Shown here one piece after another: positions 28,341 to 36,501 of a stretch of DNA of 64,000 nucleotides. Position 1 is the stretch's first letter, and the number at the start of each line of letters is the position of its first letter. The stretch is from Anaerolinea thermophila (lineage in GTDB: Bacteria > Chloroflexota > Anaerolineae > Anaerolineales > Anaerolineaceae). The translations under genes were made by a program, and so were the position numbers. Under the pieces are notes generated by a model. It did not search any database. It worked only from the letters and a program-made list of their open reading frames with translations, and was not told where the DNA came from. The DNA lies in assembly GCF_020723905.1 (NCBI RefSeq), contig NZ_DYHZ01000004.1, forward strand, positions 241,199 to 305,198, read 5' to 3'.

Positions 28341-29657
28341 TTATTTCTTCAAACTGCCGATCATGGACCACGGACCCGTCCAGGTGATGTGTACGTCCCG
28401 GATGTGTCCGCGCAGGTCTTCCTCGCTCTCGACAAAGACCAGTTTGTTGGTGGGGGTGCGCCCTTTCCAGCGCTGTTTCACCTTTTCCTCGAACAGCACC
28501 GGCACGGTCTCGCCCAGATAGCGGGCGTTGATTTCGCCCGCGATGCGTTCCTGCAGTTCCTCCAGCATGCGGAAGCGGCGCATTTTTTCCCCGGCGGGGA
28601 CATCGTCCTTCATGCGGCGTGCCGAGACGGTGCCCGGGCGGGGGGAGTAGCGCGCCAGATGGGCAACATCCAGGCGCAGTTCTTCCAGCAGGCGGTAGGT
28701 GTTCATGAATTGCTCTTCGGTCTCGCCGGGGAAGCCCACGATGATATCGGTGGCGATGGAGACGCCGGGAATGCGCTCGCGGATGCGGGCAATCAGCGCA
28801 CGGTACTGGTCGGCGGTGTAGCCGCGCTTCATGTTCTCCAGCACGGTGTCGTCGCCCGCCTGCACCGGCACCTCGATGTGAGGCATCACCTTGGGCAGGC
28901 TGGCAACCGCGTCCAGCAGTTCGTCGGTCATCCAGTTGGGGTGCGAGGTGAGGAAGCGGATGCGCTCCAGCCCGTCCATTTCGTTCAGGCGGATGAGCAA
29001 GCCTGCCAGCGTGGGATAGTCGGGGTTGTCCTTGCCGTAGCGGTCCACAATCTGTCCCAGCAGGGTGATCTCTTTGACGCCCTGGCGCACCAGCGCGCGG
29101 GCTTCTGCCAGAATGTCCTCAGGGGGACGACTGCGCTCAATGCCGCGGCGGTAGGGGATGATGCAGTAGGTGCAGGCGTGCGAACAGCCGTACACCACCG
29201 GAATGTGCGCCGAGACCAGTTTGCCGCGTTCGGCTTCGGGCAGGACCAGGTCGCCGTCCATGTAGGCGTAGCGGGTGGCGGTGGCGCTTTCTTCCATGGC
29301 GCGCACCTCCGACTGGGTGAGGAATGCCACCAGCGGCGAGGGGTCGGACGGCGGCGAGAACACATCCACAAAGGGGAAGCGTTTGCGCAGGGCATCGTTG
29401 TTGCGGATGCCCACCAGACAACCCATTAAATTAATCACCAGATGCGGGTTCTTCTCCTTCAACGGGCGCAGGGAGTTCAGCCTGCCGTAGGCTTTATCCT
29501 CGGCGGACTGGCGCACCACGCAGGTGTTCAGCACGATGACATCGGCTTCTTCGGGTCTGGGCGTGACCGAATAGCCGAGGTGCTCGAGCGCCGAAGCCAC
29601 CCGTTGAGAATCTGCCACGTTCATCTGACAGCCTTCTGTCCAGATATGGTACTTCAT
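28341..29657 (-). CDS. miaB: tRNA-2-methylthio-N6-dimethylallyladenosine synthase (MiaB)
   Basis: 438 aa. N-terminal UPF0004 domain with the three cluster cysteines (EGCQMN, NTCVVR, MGCLVG), radical SAM core with CSHACTYCIIPYRRG, and C-terminal TRAM domain. LLGQIVDRYG replaces the usual LLGQNVNSYG of MiaB, so a related methylthiotransferase is conceivable. It adds the 2-methylthio group at A37 of tRNAs reading U-starting codons. No ribosome binding site; a TATAAT ends 8 nt before the ATG, suggesting a leaderless mRNA. Confidence 0.92.
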   Translation of the reverse strand: MKYHIWTEGCQMNVADSQRVASALEHLGYSVTPRPEEADVIVLNTCVVRQSAEDKAYGRLNSLRPLKEKNPHLVINLMGCLVGIRNNDALRKRFPFVDVFSPPSDPSPLVAFLTQSEVRAMEESATATRYAYMDGDLVLPEAERGKLVSAHIPVVYGCSHACTYCIIPYRRGIERSRPPEDILAEARALVRQGVKEITLLGQIVDRYGKDNPDYPTLAGLLIRLNEMDGLERIRFLTSHPNWMTDELLDAVASLPKVMPHIEVPVQAGDDTVLENMKRGYTADQYRALIARIRERIPGVSIATDIIVGFPGETEEQFMNTYRLLEELRLDVAHLARYSPRPGTVSARRMKDDVPAGEKMRRFRMLEELQERIAGEINARYLGETVPVLFEEKVKQRWKGRTPTNKLVFVESEEDLRGHIRDVHITWTGPWSMIGSLKK

Positions 29658-29665
29658 AGGATGAA

Positions 29666-29674
29666 ATTATACCA
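29666..29674 (-). promoter_or_regulatory. Extended -10 promoter abutting the miaB start
   Basis: Minus-strand TGGTATAAT (TGn plus a perfect TATAAT, hexamer 29666-29671) ends 8 nt before the miaB ATG (29657). No consensus -35. Confidence 0.6.
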
Positions 29675-29767
29675 AATTCAGACTGGTTTGGGTGGATTCG
29701 GTGCAGGCGTCTGGCGGGATCTTCCAGAACAGCCTCTGTTCTGTATCCTCCGCGAGAGCGGTGTGCC

Positions 29768-29794
29768 TTGATGCCCTGGCGTTTATGTTACAAT
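29768..29794 (+). promoter_or_regulatory. Probable promoter of the penicillin-binding protein gene
   Basis: TTGATG (29768-29773) and TACAAT (29789-29794) with a short 15-bp spacer, 17 nt before the ATG at 29812. A GAAGGG site lies between. The intergenic stretch to miaB is only 154 bp and divergent. Confidence 0.45.
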
Positions 29795-29811
29795 ACTTTT
29801 GAAGGGTACTT

Positions 29812-32800
29812 ATGGACGAAGAAGAGAAACTCCCACCTGTGAATCCCCCGGAAGATACCGCCGGGCGGAAACTGCGCCGCATCCTTGAGGAAGGCAAAAA
29901 GGCGGAAGAAGCCCTGGAAAACACCCAGCCTTCCCGCCTTTCTCCCAGACCCGTCGAACCGCCCGCCGATGCCGCCGCCACTCAGCCGGTTACGGGCGAG
30001 ACGACACCCCCTTCCCCTCCACCCTTTTTAGAGGAAGACATCGTACCGCCCCTGCGTCCGCGCGGCGAACCTGCCGGGACTTTGCCGGTGTCGCCGTTCA
30101 GCGCGCCGCCGGAAAGTTTGTCCATCCCACCAGCCGATGAAGCCCCCACCCTGCCGCCCGAGGTGGCAAGCGAAGCCCCTGCGCTGAGCGGCGGTGTGCC
30201 GGACGATGAAGCCCATCTGGCGCCCACCATCCCACCGTTCCTGCTGGAATCGGACGCCGATATCCTGCCCATACGGGTGGAAGAGACCGATCTGGAAGCC
30301 ACTCAGGTGTCGCCCAGCGCCTATGACCTGCCCACCCTGTATCCTTCGCGCCCGGCGACGCAGGAACCGCCCACCCAGCCTTTTGCCGTGCGGGTGCGAC
30401 CTGCGGCGCGCGAACCCGGTTCACGTCCCACCGTTCCGCCGCGCACCCCGCCTTCTCCGCCGCCCGCGGCGCGCCGTGCGCGTCCCGTTCAGCCCCGCCC
30501 TGCGGAGACAGAAGAAGGCGGCGGACGCTCCCCCTGGGGATGCATCCTGCAGGCGGTACTGGGACTTGTTGTCCTTATCATTGTGCTGGCAGGTGTGGTG
30601 GCAACCTTCCTGATTTATCAGTACTTCTCCATTGCCCGCACCCTGCCGGATATTTCCAACCTGAAGGAACGCGCCTCGCAGTTTGAGACCACCCGCATTC
30701 TCGACCGCAACGGCAACGTGCTGTACGAAATCCTCGACCCCAACGCGGGACGGCGCACCTACGTGCCGCTCAAGCGCATTTCGCCTTACATGGTTGCCGC
30801 CATCATTGCCACCGAGGATAAGGAGTTCTACAACAACCCCGGGTTTGACCCCTTCGGCATTGCCCGGGCGCTGTGGCAGAACTACACCAGCGGAGAGGTG
30901 GTTTCGGGCGCTTCGACCATCACCCAGCAACTGGCGCGCGCCATTCTGCTCAGCCCGGAAGAAGCCGCCCAGCGCACCGTTCAGCGCAAGGCGCGCGAGA
31001 TTGTGCTTGCCGCCGAACTCACCCGCCGGTACAGCAAGGATCAAATCCTTGAACTGTACCTGAACGAGATTTACTACGGCAACCTTGCCTACGGGGTGGA
31101 AGCCGCTGCCAATACCTACTTTGGCACCAGCGCCGACAAACTGACCCTGGCGCAAGCCTCGTTCCTTGCCGGTCTGCCGCAAGCCCCCAGCGTGTACGAT
31201 ATCTTCAGCAATCGAGAGCAAGCCCTGCGCCGCCACAAGCAGGTGCTGGTGCTGATGTACGAACTGAGCCGCGAGAAGAACTGCATTGAGGTCTCCAACA
31301 GCGTCCAGCCGGTGTGCGTGGATGCCGCCGCCGCTACCGCCGCGGCGCAGGAGATTGAAGCCTACAACTTCCAGCCGCCGCGCAACACCATCCGCTATCC
31401 GCACTGGGTCAATTACGTGCGCTCCCTGCTGGAAGAGCAGTACGATGCCCAGACCATCTACCGCTCCGGGTTTACCGTGTACACCACCCTCGATCCCAAC
31501 CTGCAGGAGCAAGCCCAGAACATTGTGGCAGAGCAGGTGCGTTCGCTCTCGGGGCGCAACGTGCAGAACGGCGCGCTGGTTGCCATCCGTCCTGCCACGG
31601 GTGAGATTCTTGCCATGGTGGGGTCGGCGGATTACTTTAACGAGGACATCAGCGGGCAGATCAACATGGCACTGGTGCCGCGCCAGCCGGGTTCATCCAT
31701 CAAGCCGCTCACCTATCTGGCGGCGTTTGAAAAAGGCTGGACGCCCGCCACGCTCATCTGGGACGTGCCCTCCGAGTTTCCGCCATCCGGCAGACCCGAC
31801 GACCCGCGCGAGCCGTACAAGCCGGTCAACTACGATGGACGCTTCCACGGTCCCGTCACGGTGCGCAGTGCGCTGGCGAATTCCTACAATGTGCCTGCCG
31901 TCAAAGCCCTGCAGTTCGTGGGCATCTACGATGACCCCAGCACCCCGCAGAGCGAGGGGCTGATCGGCATGGCGAAACGTCTGGGCATCACCACCCTGAC
32001 GCGCGATGATTACGGGCTTTCGCTGACGCTGGGCGGCGGCGAGGTGACCCTGCTGGAGATGACCTCGGCGTTTGGCACGATGGCGAACGCCGGTCGGCGC
32101 ATGCCCCCGTATGCCATCACCCGCATCGAGGATTACGCCGGTAACGTGGTCTATGAGCACAAAGCGCCCCCCGGCGAGCAGGTTCTGCGCCCCGAACATG
32201 CCTTCCTGATCAGTTCCATCCTTTCCGATAATCAAGCCCGCGCGCCCATGTTCGGCACCAACTCGGTGCTGGCATTGCCCTTCCCCGCCGCCGCCAAGAC
32301 CGGCACCACCAACGACTTCCGCGATAACTGGACGCTGGGCTATACCCCCGACCTTGCTGTGGGCGTGTGGGTGGGCAACGCCGATTACACCCCCATGGAA
32401 GGCGTCAGCGGGGTGACCGGCGCCGCACCCATCTGGGCGCAGTTCATGCAGACTGCCGTCCCCGCCCTCACCGGCGGCAACCCCAGCCCCTTTGTGCGCC
32501 CTGCCAATGTGGTCGAGCGGGTGGTGTGCGCCATCTCCGGAACCGAGCCTTCGGAGTGGTGTCCGGGTCAGCGCACCGAGTTCTTTGCCGCCGATCAACT
32601 GCCCCTGCCCAAGGATGAAGATCTGTGGAAGCGCGCTCAGATTGACACCTGGACGGGGCTGCGCGCATCGGCGGCGTGCTCCGGCTTTACCGCCGAGAAG
32701 TTTGTCCTCAACGTCACCGATAAGGACGCGGTGCGCTGGATTCGGGAGACCGAAGAAGGACGCCGCTGGGCGGAGAGCATTGGCTTTTCGGATGATTTCT

Positions 32801-33303
32801 TCTTCATCCCCGAACGGGAATGTCGGGAAAGCGATCCCCGTCCCAACATTTACTTTGCCGGGCTGGCGGAAGATCAAGCCATCCTCTCGGCGCCGCTGGA
32901 TATTTACGCGGTGGTGGACGCCACCGACGATTTCCGCCGCTGGCGTCTGGAGTGGGGACTGGGGAGCGACCCCGGTGAGTGGAAGACCCTGCTGGAGGGC
33001 ATGACCTCGCCGGTCAAGTCGCCCGACCGCATTTACTCGTGGGATTTGCAGGATGTGCCGCGTGAGACCATCACCCTGCGCATTTATCTGGAGAGCACCG
33101 AGGACGGCTACGCCGAGAAGCGCATCCGCCTGCGCATTCAGGCGCCCACGCCCACCCCGACGCCCACCCTGACCCCGACGGTGACGCCCACGCCCACTCT
33201 GACACCCACCCCCACGCTGACGCCTACCCCCACGGAGACGCCCACCCCCGTGCCAACAGATACGCCCGTAGCCACCGCGGGGGCAGCGCTGGAACGAGTG
33301 TAA
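29812..33303 (+). CDS. Class A penicillin-binding protein (glycosyltransferase-transpeptidase)
   Basis: 1163 aa, much longer than typical PBP1. Residues 1-240 are a Pro/Glu-rich disordered cytoplasmic region. One membrane segment follows at about 245-267, then the GT51 domain (ATEDKEFYNNPGFDP around 332, GASTITQQLARAI, RKAREIVLAAEL) and the transpeptidase with SSIK (catalytic Ser628), SYN and KTGT (829-832). A C-terminal region of about 200 residues ends in a PTPTPTLTPT repeat linker (about 1107-1150). Polymerises and cross-links peptidoglycan. The long N-tail probably recruits cytoplasmic partners (inference). Confidence 0.95.
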   Translation: MDEEEKLPPVNPPEDTAGRKLRRILEEGKKAEEALENTQPSRLSPRPVEPPADAAATQPVTGETTPPSPPPFLEEDIVPPLRPRGEPAGTLPVSPFSAPPESLSIPPADEAPTLPPEVASEAPALSGGVPDDEAHLAPTIPPFLLESDADILPIRVEETDLEATQVSPSAYDLPTLYPSRPATQEPPTQPFAVRVRPAAREPGSRPTVPPRTPPSPPPAARRARPVQPRPAETEEGGGRSPWGCILQAVLGLVVLIIVLAGVVATFLIYQYFSIARTLPDISNLKERASQFETTRILDRNGNVLYEILDPNAGRRTYVPLKRISPYMVAAIIATEDKEFYNNPGFDPFGIARALWQNYTSGEVVSGASTITQQLARAILLSPEEAAQRTVQRKAREIVLAAELTRRYSKDQILELYLNEIYYGNLAYGVEAAANTYFGTSADKLTLAQASFLAGLPQAPSVYDIFSNREQALRRHKQVLVLMYELSREKNCIEVSNSVQPVCVDAAAATAAAQEIEAYNFQPPRNTIRYPHWVNYVRSLLEEQYDAQTIYRSGFTVYTTLDPNLQEQAQNIVAEQVRSLSGRNVQNGALVAIRPATGEILAMVGSADYFNEDISGQINMALVPRQPGSSIKPLTYLAAFEKGWTPATLIWDVPSEFPPSGRPDDPREPYKPVNYDGRFHGPVTVRSALANSYNVPAVKALQFVGIYDDPSTPQSEGLIGMAKRLGITTLTRDDYGLSLTLGGGEVTLLEMTSAFGTMANAGRRMPPYAITRIEDYAGNVVYEHKAPPGEQVLRPEHAFLISSILSDNQARAPMFGTNSVLALPFPAAAKTGTTNDFRDNWTLGYTPDLAVGVWVGNADYTPMEGVSGVTGAAPIWAQFMQTAVPALTGGNPSPFVRPANVVERVVCAISGTEPSEWCPGQRTEFFAADQLPLPKDEDLWKRAQIDTWTGLRASAACSGFTAEKFVLNVTDKDAVRWIRETEEGRRWAESIGFSDDFFFIPERECRESDPRPNIYFAGLAEDQAILSAPLDIYAVVDATDDFRRWRLEWGLGSDPGEWKTLLEGMTSPVKSPDRIYSWDLQDVPRETITLRIYLESTEDGYAEKRIRLRIQAPTPTPTPTLTPTVTPTPTLTPTPTLTPTPTETPTPVPTDTPVATAGAALERV

Positions 33304-33312
33304 GCCCCGGGA

Positions 33313-33367
33313 AGCACGGTTTTCACTGGCTGTGCGCCGTTGTGCGCCGGTGAGGGAAAACCGTGCT
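33313..33367 (+). terminator. Long hairpin after the PBP gene
   Basis: A 12-bp perfect stem (33313-33324 with 33356-33367) extended inward by CACTGGC/GCCGGTG, 10 bp past the PBP stop. No T tract follows, so it may be a Rho-type or processing hairpin rather than a simple intrinsic terminator. Confidence 0.5.
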
Positions 33368-33408
33368 ATGCTTAACCTGTCCATCCAATTTGCCTCTGGA
33401 GGGTTGAC

Positions 33409-33753
33409 ATGGAAAAGCGTTTCAAAGTCCTGCGTTTCGTGGGGACGCTGTACAAAATCTTTGGCGTGGTGGTCGGTGTGGCGATGCTGATTCTCGCCCT
33501 GGGCATTTGTGCCGTTTCGGTCATGGGCGGCGCCAGCATGGCAGATTATGCCCGCGAGTACGGCATGCACGGCATGGAAGTGTTCGGCGCGCTGGGCGGG
33601 GTGATTATAAGCGGTGTGGTGCTGATCGCCGGGGCGGTGTGGGCAATTTCCCTGTATGCCATCGGCGAGGGGGTGTACCTGTTTATTGCCATTGAGGAAA
33701 ATACCCGTGCCGCCGCCCTGCGCCTGCAGGCGCCCGTTCCGCCAGTTGAATGA
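33409..33753 (+). CDS. Small two-segment membrane protein
   Basis: 114 aa, start after GGAGGG. Two hydrophobic segments (FGVVVGVAMLILALGICAVSV and GVIISGVVLIAGAVWAISLYAI) joined by a short loop, with an N-terminal basic stretch and a C-terminal soluble tail (AIEENTRAAALRLQ). No family recognised. The shape resembles small bacterial membrane proteins of the DUF4282 kind, but that is only a guess. Confidence 0.65.
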   Translation: MEKRFKVLRFVGTLYKIFGVVVGVAMLILALGICAVSVMGGASMADYAREYGMHGMEVFGALGGVIISGVVLIAGAVWAISLYAIGEGVYLFIAIEENTRAAALRLQAPVPPVE

Positions 33754-33772
33754 TGGATTCGCACAGCGCACC

Positions 33773-33801
33773 TTGAAAGAAACGCCAGCCTGCTGTATAA
33801 T
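33773..33801 (+). promoter_or_regulatory. tRNA-Thr promoter
   Basis: TTGAAA (33773-33778) and a perfect TATAAT (33796-33801) with a 17-bp spacer. Predicted transcript start is about 7 nt before the tRNA. The site overlaps the region just past the small membrane protein stop. Confidence 0.8.
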
Positions 33802-33814
33802 TTGGCGCGCACAC

Positions 33815-33887
33815 GCCACCGTAGCTCAGCCGGCAGAGCAGACGTTTCGTAAACGCCAGGTCGTGGGTTCGAATCCCACCGGTGGCT
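33815..33887 (+). tRNA. tRNA-Thr (anticodon CGU)
   Basis: Cloverleaf: acceptor GCCACCG/CGGTGGC, D-arm GCTC...GAGC, anticodon loop TTCGTAA (anticodon CGT, reads ACG), T-arm GTGGG TTCGAAT CCCAC and discriminator U. The anticodon stem GACGT/ACGCC contains one A-C mismatch (33842 with 33856). CCA is not encoded. Confidence 0.93.
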
Positions 33888-33926
33888 CTTTTTGTTTAAA
33901 TTTCCCGGAATTGGCTCAATCGAATC

Positions 33927-34943
33927 CTACGGGACGCTGAGCGGCGCAATGCGCCCGACCTGCATTTCCGCCAGGACGCCGCGCACCAGTTCCTGCCTGC
34001 CGGGGGAGAAGAGCGCCTCGTTCACGTGGGTAAAAGCAATCGGCACCCGCACCAGGGCGGGAGGCGCAGAAGCGGAGAAGACCTCATCCAGTGCGGCGGT
34101 GAGATCCCAGTCCAGCGTCACCGCCCACTGTTCGGATAATGCTTCGGGCGGGGGGACGATGCCCAGCACCCGCACCGGCTGGGTGAACTGCACCAGCCCC
34201 TTCAGGTAAGCAATCACCTCGGGGTGAACGGCGGCATGGGAGAGGTAGAAGACGTCCACCTTGCCTTCGTCGAACAGTTTTGCCGCCACTGCCGCCCAGT
34301 CGCTGCCGCTGTCCGTGTCCACCCCGGCGGTGAGGGGGAAGTTCATGCCGAGGGGCCAGCCGGGCGAGCATACCCCGCAGAAGTAGCGCCCGCCGTTCAA
34401 AAAGGCTTCCTGAATGCCGGGCTGACTGGAGGGAATCAAACCCGCGGCGCGCCAGTCATCCGAAATGACCGTGGCGGTGAGACCGGCGGCAAACGCCAGC
34501 GCCTGTGGATCGGCAAGCAGGGTGGTGAGGTTGGGGGCTTCGGGCAGGGTTTGAGCGGAGAGCACCACAAAGCGCGTCTGCGGCGCGGCGTTGAGGGCAT
34601 CGCCGAGCGAGGGAGGTTCTGCCAGCGCCAGCACCAGCGGCACGTCTGCCCCGAAGGCCCGTTCGCTCCACTCTGAAAGCACCTCTACGGGGGCGCCGCC
34701 GCTGGCAAGCGTTTCCAGATGGGCGCGCGCTGTTTCCACCCACTCAGGGTTGACATCTGCCGGAGCGTACACCACCATGCGTTGCGGGGGCGGGGTGGGC
34801 GTCTCGGAGGGAGAGGGGGTGGGAGAAACGACAGGGGTATTCTCCGCCGTATTGCCCGGGGCGGGCGAAGGCGACACCGGGCTCTGTCCCTGACAGGCGG
34901 TCAGCCACAGGGCGAGCAGGAGCAGGGCAAGTACACGTCTCAT
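33927..34943 (-). CDS. Lipoprotein resembling a BMP/PnrA-type periplasmic binding protein
   Basis: 338 aa, start ATG 34943 chosen at the signal peptide. Lipobox LTAC (LLLLALWLTACQG), then a Ser/Pro/Thr linker (SPTPSPSETPTPPPQ) and a periplasmic-binding-like fold: MVVYAPADVNPEWVETARAH, VPLVLALAEPP, TRFVVLSAQTL, VDVFYLSHAAVHPEVIAYL. The alternation resembles BMP family (nucleoside or sugar) receptors, with weak similarity by eye. No permease genes adjoin, so it may be a sensor or orphan receptor. Confidence 0.6.
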   Translation of the reverse strand: MRRVLALLLLALWLTACQGQSPVSPSPAPGNTAENTPVVSPTPSPSETPTPPPQRMVVYAPADVNPEWVETARAHLETLASGGAPVEVLSEWSERAFGADVPLVLALAEPPSLGDALNAAPQTRFVVLSAQTLPEAPNLTTLLADPQALAFAAGLTATVISDDWRAAGLIPSSQPGIQEAFLNGGRYFCGVCSPGWPLGMNFPLTAGVDTDSGSDWAAVAAKLFDEGKVDVFYLSHAAVHPEVIAYLKGLVQFTQPVRVLGIVPPPEALSEQWAVTLDWDLTAALDEVFSASAPPALVRVPIAFTHVNEALFSPGRQELVRGVLAEMQVGRIAPLSVP

Positions 34944-34989
34944 AAGGGCGAATTGTACCCGAGAACCCCACGGAGGCAAAGGCAGGGGG

Positions 34990-35433
34990 TTAACGCTCCA
35001 CTTCAATGAGTACTTCCAGTGCACCGGCGTTGTCTTCCAGGCGGGTATCGTTGATGCGCAGGAAGAGCGTTCCGCGTTCGCCCAGACGCTGATCGAAATC
35101 CCGTCCGACGTAGAAGGGCTGACTGTTGCCCACCCTGCCGATGAGCGCGGCGTGTGAGATGCCTTCGGCAACGTTGCAGTCACAGCGGGGATCGCCGCCC
35201 GACCCGACCGCGTCGAAATTGCCGCCGTTCCACGGCGACCACAGCCCGGAAATCTGGCGGATGCGCACGCGCATGCCCGGTTTGATCGGGATGCCGGTGT
35301 CCTGCCAGTCAGCATCGGCGCGCACCACAAAGGTGAGGGCATCGTCATTTTCGACCGAACCGGGGAGCGAGAGACGGCACCCCATCAGCGGCAACAGCGC
35401 CGCAAACAGCATCACCCACCGCAAGGCTTTCAT
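34990..35433 (-). CDS. Lipoprotein with PA-IL (LecA)-like galactose-lectin fold
   Basis: 147 aa, start ATG 35433 after a clear GGAGGA. Lipobox LMGC at the end of the signal peptide (MLFAALLPLMGCRL). The remaining 120 residues match the pattern of PA-I galactophilic lectins: ADWQDTGIPIKPGMRVRIRQ, SGLWSPW, HAALIGRVGN, QPFYVGRDF and GTLFLRINDTRLEDNAGALE. Calcium and sugar ligands usually sit in that last motif. Suggests surface sugar binding. Neighbour of another lipoprotein (46 bp downstream), possibly one operon. Confidence 0.65.
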   Translation of the reverse strand: MKALRWVMLFAALLPLMGCRLSLPGSVENDDALTFVVRADADWQDTGIPIKPGMRVRIRQISGLWSPWNGGNFDAVGSGGDPRCDCNVAEGISHAALIGRVGNSQPFYVGRDFDQRLGERGTLFLRINDTRLEDNAGALEVLIEVER

Positions 35434-35541
35434 GACGGCATTCCTCCAACGAGGATTATACGGTGCGGGGAGGCTCTCCGGCAAGACAGAGGCTGTCTGG
35501 ATGCGGCGCTTCTTCATTGCAAAAACGTCTCAAAAAAGCCT

Positions 35542-35570
35542 TTGCACCGGGCGGGAAATTCGGTTATGCT
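35542..35570 (+). promoter_or_regulatory. Promoter of the DUF4256 gene
   Basis: TTGCAC (35542-35547) and TATGCT (35565-35570), spacer 17 bp, 43 nt before the ATG. Confidence 0.55.
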
Positions 35571-35612
35571 TTTTTTATCCCGGAAGGGACTTTCAATGAA
35601 AGGAATTTACAG

Positions 35613-36182
35613 ATGAATGGACCTGTTCCAAAAATTTTATCTCCCGGAGAGCGGGAGGAACTGCTCCGCACGCTGAAGGTGCGTTTTGAGAAGCACATGC
35701 ACCGCCACGCCGGGCTGGAATGGAGCCGGGTGCAGGCGCGTCTGGACGAGCGCCCCGAAAAATGGTTCTCGCTCTACGAGATGGAGCGGACGGGCGGTGA
35801 GCCGGATGTGATCGGCGTTGACGAGAAGACGGGCGAAATCCTGTTTTGCGACTGTGCGGAGGAAAGCCCAAAGGGACGCCGGAGTCTGTGCTACGACCGC
35901 GAAGCCTGGGAAGCCCGCAGGGAAAACAAGCCCTTGGGAAATGCAGTGGACATGGCGTCCGCCATGGGCATCGAGATTCTGACGGAGGAGCAGTACCGGT
36001 TTCTGCAAACGCTGGGAGAGTTTGACACCAGAACATCCAGCTGGGTGAAAACGCCCCCGGAGATTCGTCGGCTGGGCGGCGCGCTCTTCTGTGACCGGCG
36101 GTATAACACTGTCTTCGTCTATCACAACGGCGCCGATTCTTACTACGCATCCAGAGGGTTTCGCGGTCTGTTGAGGGTGTAA
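35613..36182 (+). CDS. DUF4256 family protein
   Basis: 189 aa, start ATG 35613 after AAAGGAA. Fits DUF4256 in size and pattern: LLRTLKVRFEKHMHRHAGLEW near the N-terminus, a FCDCAEESPKGRRSLCYDREA segment, MGIEILTEEQYRFLQTLG, and the C-terminal FDTRTSSWVKTPPEIRRLGG, then ALFCDRRYNTVFVYHNGADS. These proteins are cytoplasmic and uncharacterised. Monocistronic by context. Confidence 0.75.
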   Translation: MNGPVPKILSPGEREELLRTLKVRFEKHMHRHAGLEWSRVQARLDERPEKWFSLYEMERTGGEPDVIGVDEKTGEILFCDCAEESPKGRRSLCYDREAWEARRENKPLGNAVDMASAMGIEILTEEQYRFLQTLGEFDTRTSSWVKTPPEIRRLGGALFCDRRYNTVFVYHNGADSYYASRGFRGLLRV

Positions 36183-36363
36183 AGGCGGTTCCATTGTTCT
36201 CTATCTCACCCTTTCATTCCTTCCTGGCAGTGTGAAGGAGAAAAAGTTTTGCTTTTTCTGCCATCGGCAGTATCCCAGACAAACAGCCCCCCTTCTCCTC
36301 GGGGAAGAGGGGCAGGGGGGATGGGGCGAGTGGAGGAATGCTTTCTTGACGTTTACAGGTTGT

Positions 36364-36393
36364 GGTTTCACCGTTTTCAACTTTGAGAAAGCC
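36364..36393 (+). repeat. Shared upstream element, copy 1
   Basis: 30 nt matching 56289-56318 at 26 positions (cores CCGTTTTC and ACTTTGAGAA). It ends 20 bp before the -35 of the peptide-binding-protein promoter. The second copy has nearly the same placement relative to its own promoter. Confidence 0.6.
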
Positions 36394-36413
36394 CGTTAAG
36401 CGTTCTCCCATGC

Positions 36414-36442
36414 TTGACGCCTTCCCCCGCATGTGATAGATT
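36414..36442 (+). promoter_or_regulatory. Promoter of the first peptide-binding-protein gene
   Basis: TTGACG (36414-36419) and TAGATT (36437-36442) with a 17-bp spacer and an upstream TGn. A second, perfect TATAAT lies at 36490-36495, ending 6 nt before ATG 36502. Confidence 0.55.
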
Positions 36443-36501
36443 GCTCTTTCAGAACCTGGCAGTGTCTCAGCCGTGTCTCTGCGGCTGTATATAATGGAGG
36501 A

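Larger units (their letters stand above)
36183..36501. other. Intergenic region before the first peptide-binding-protein gene
   Basis: About 320 bp without a gene. It holds a C/G-rich imperfect inverted repeat (36286-36325), a 30-nt element also found at 56289-56318, and the promoter below. Confidence 0.6.

Noticed and set aside
33130-33260. Tandem CCCACCCCGACG-type DNA repeats
   Set aside because: These encode the Pro-Thr linker at the end of the PBP. They are protein low complexity, not a CRISPR or satellite array.
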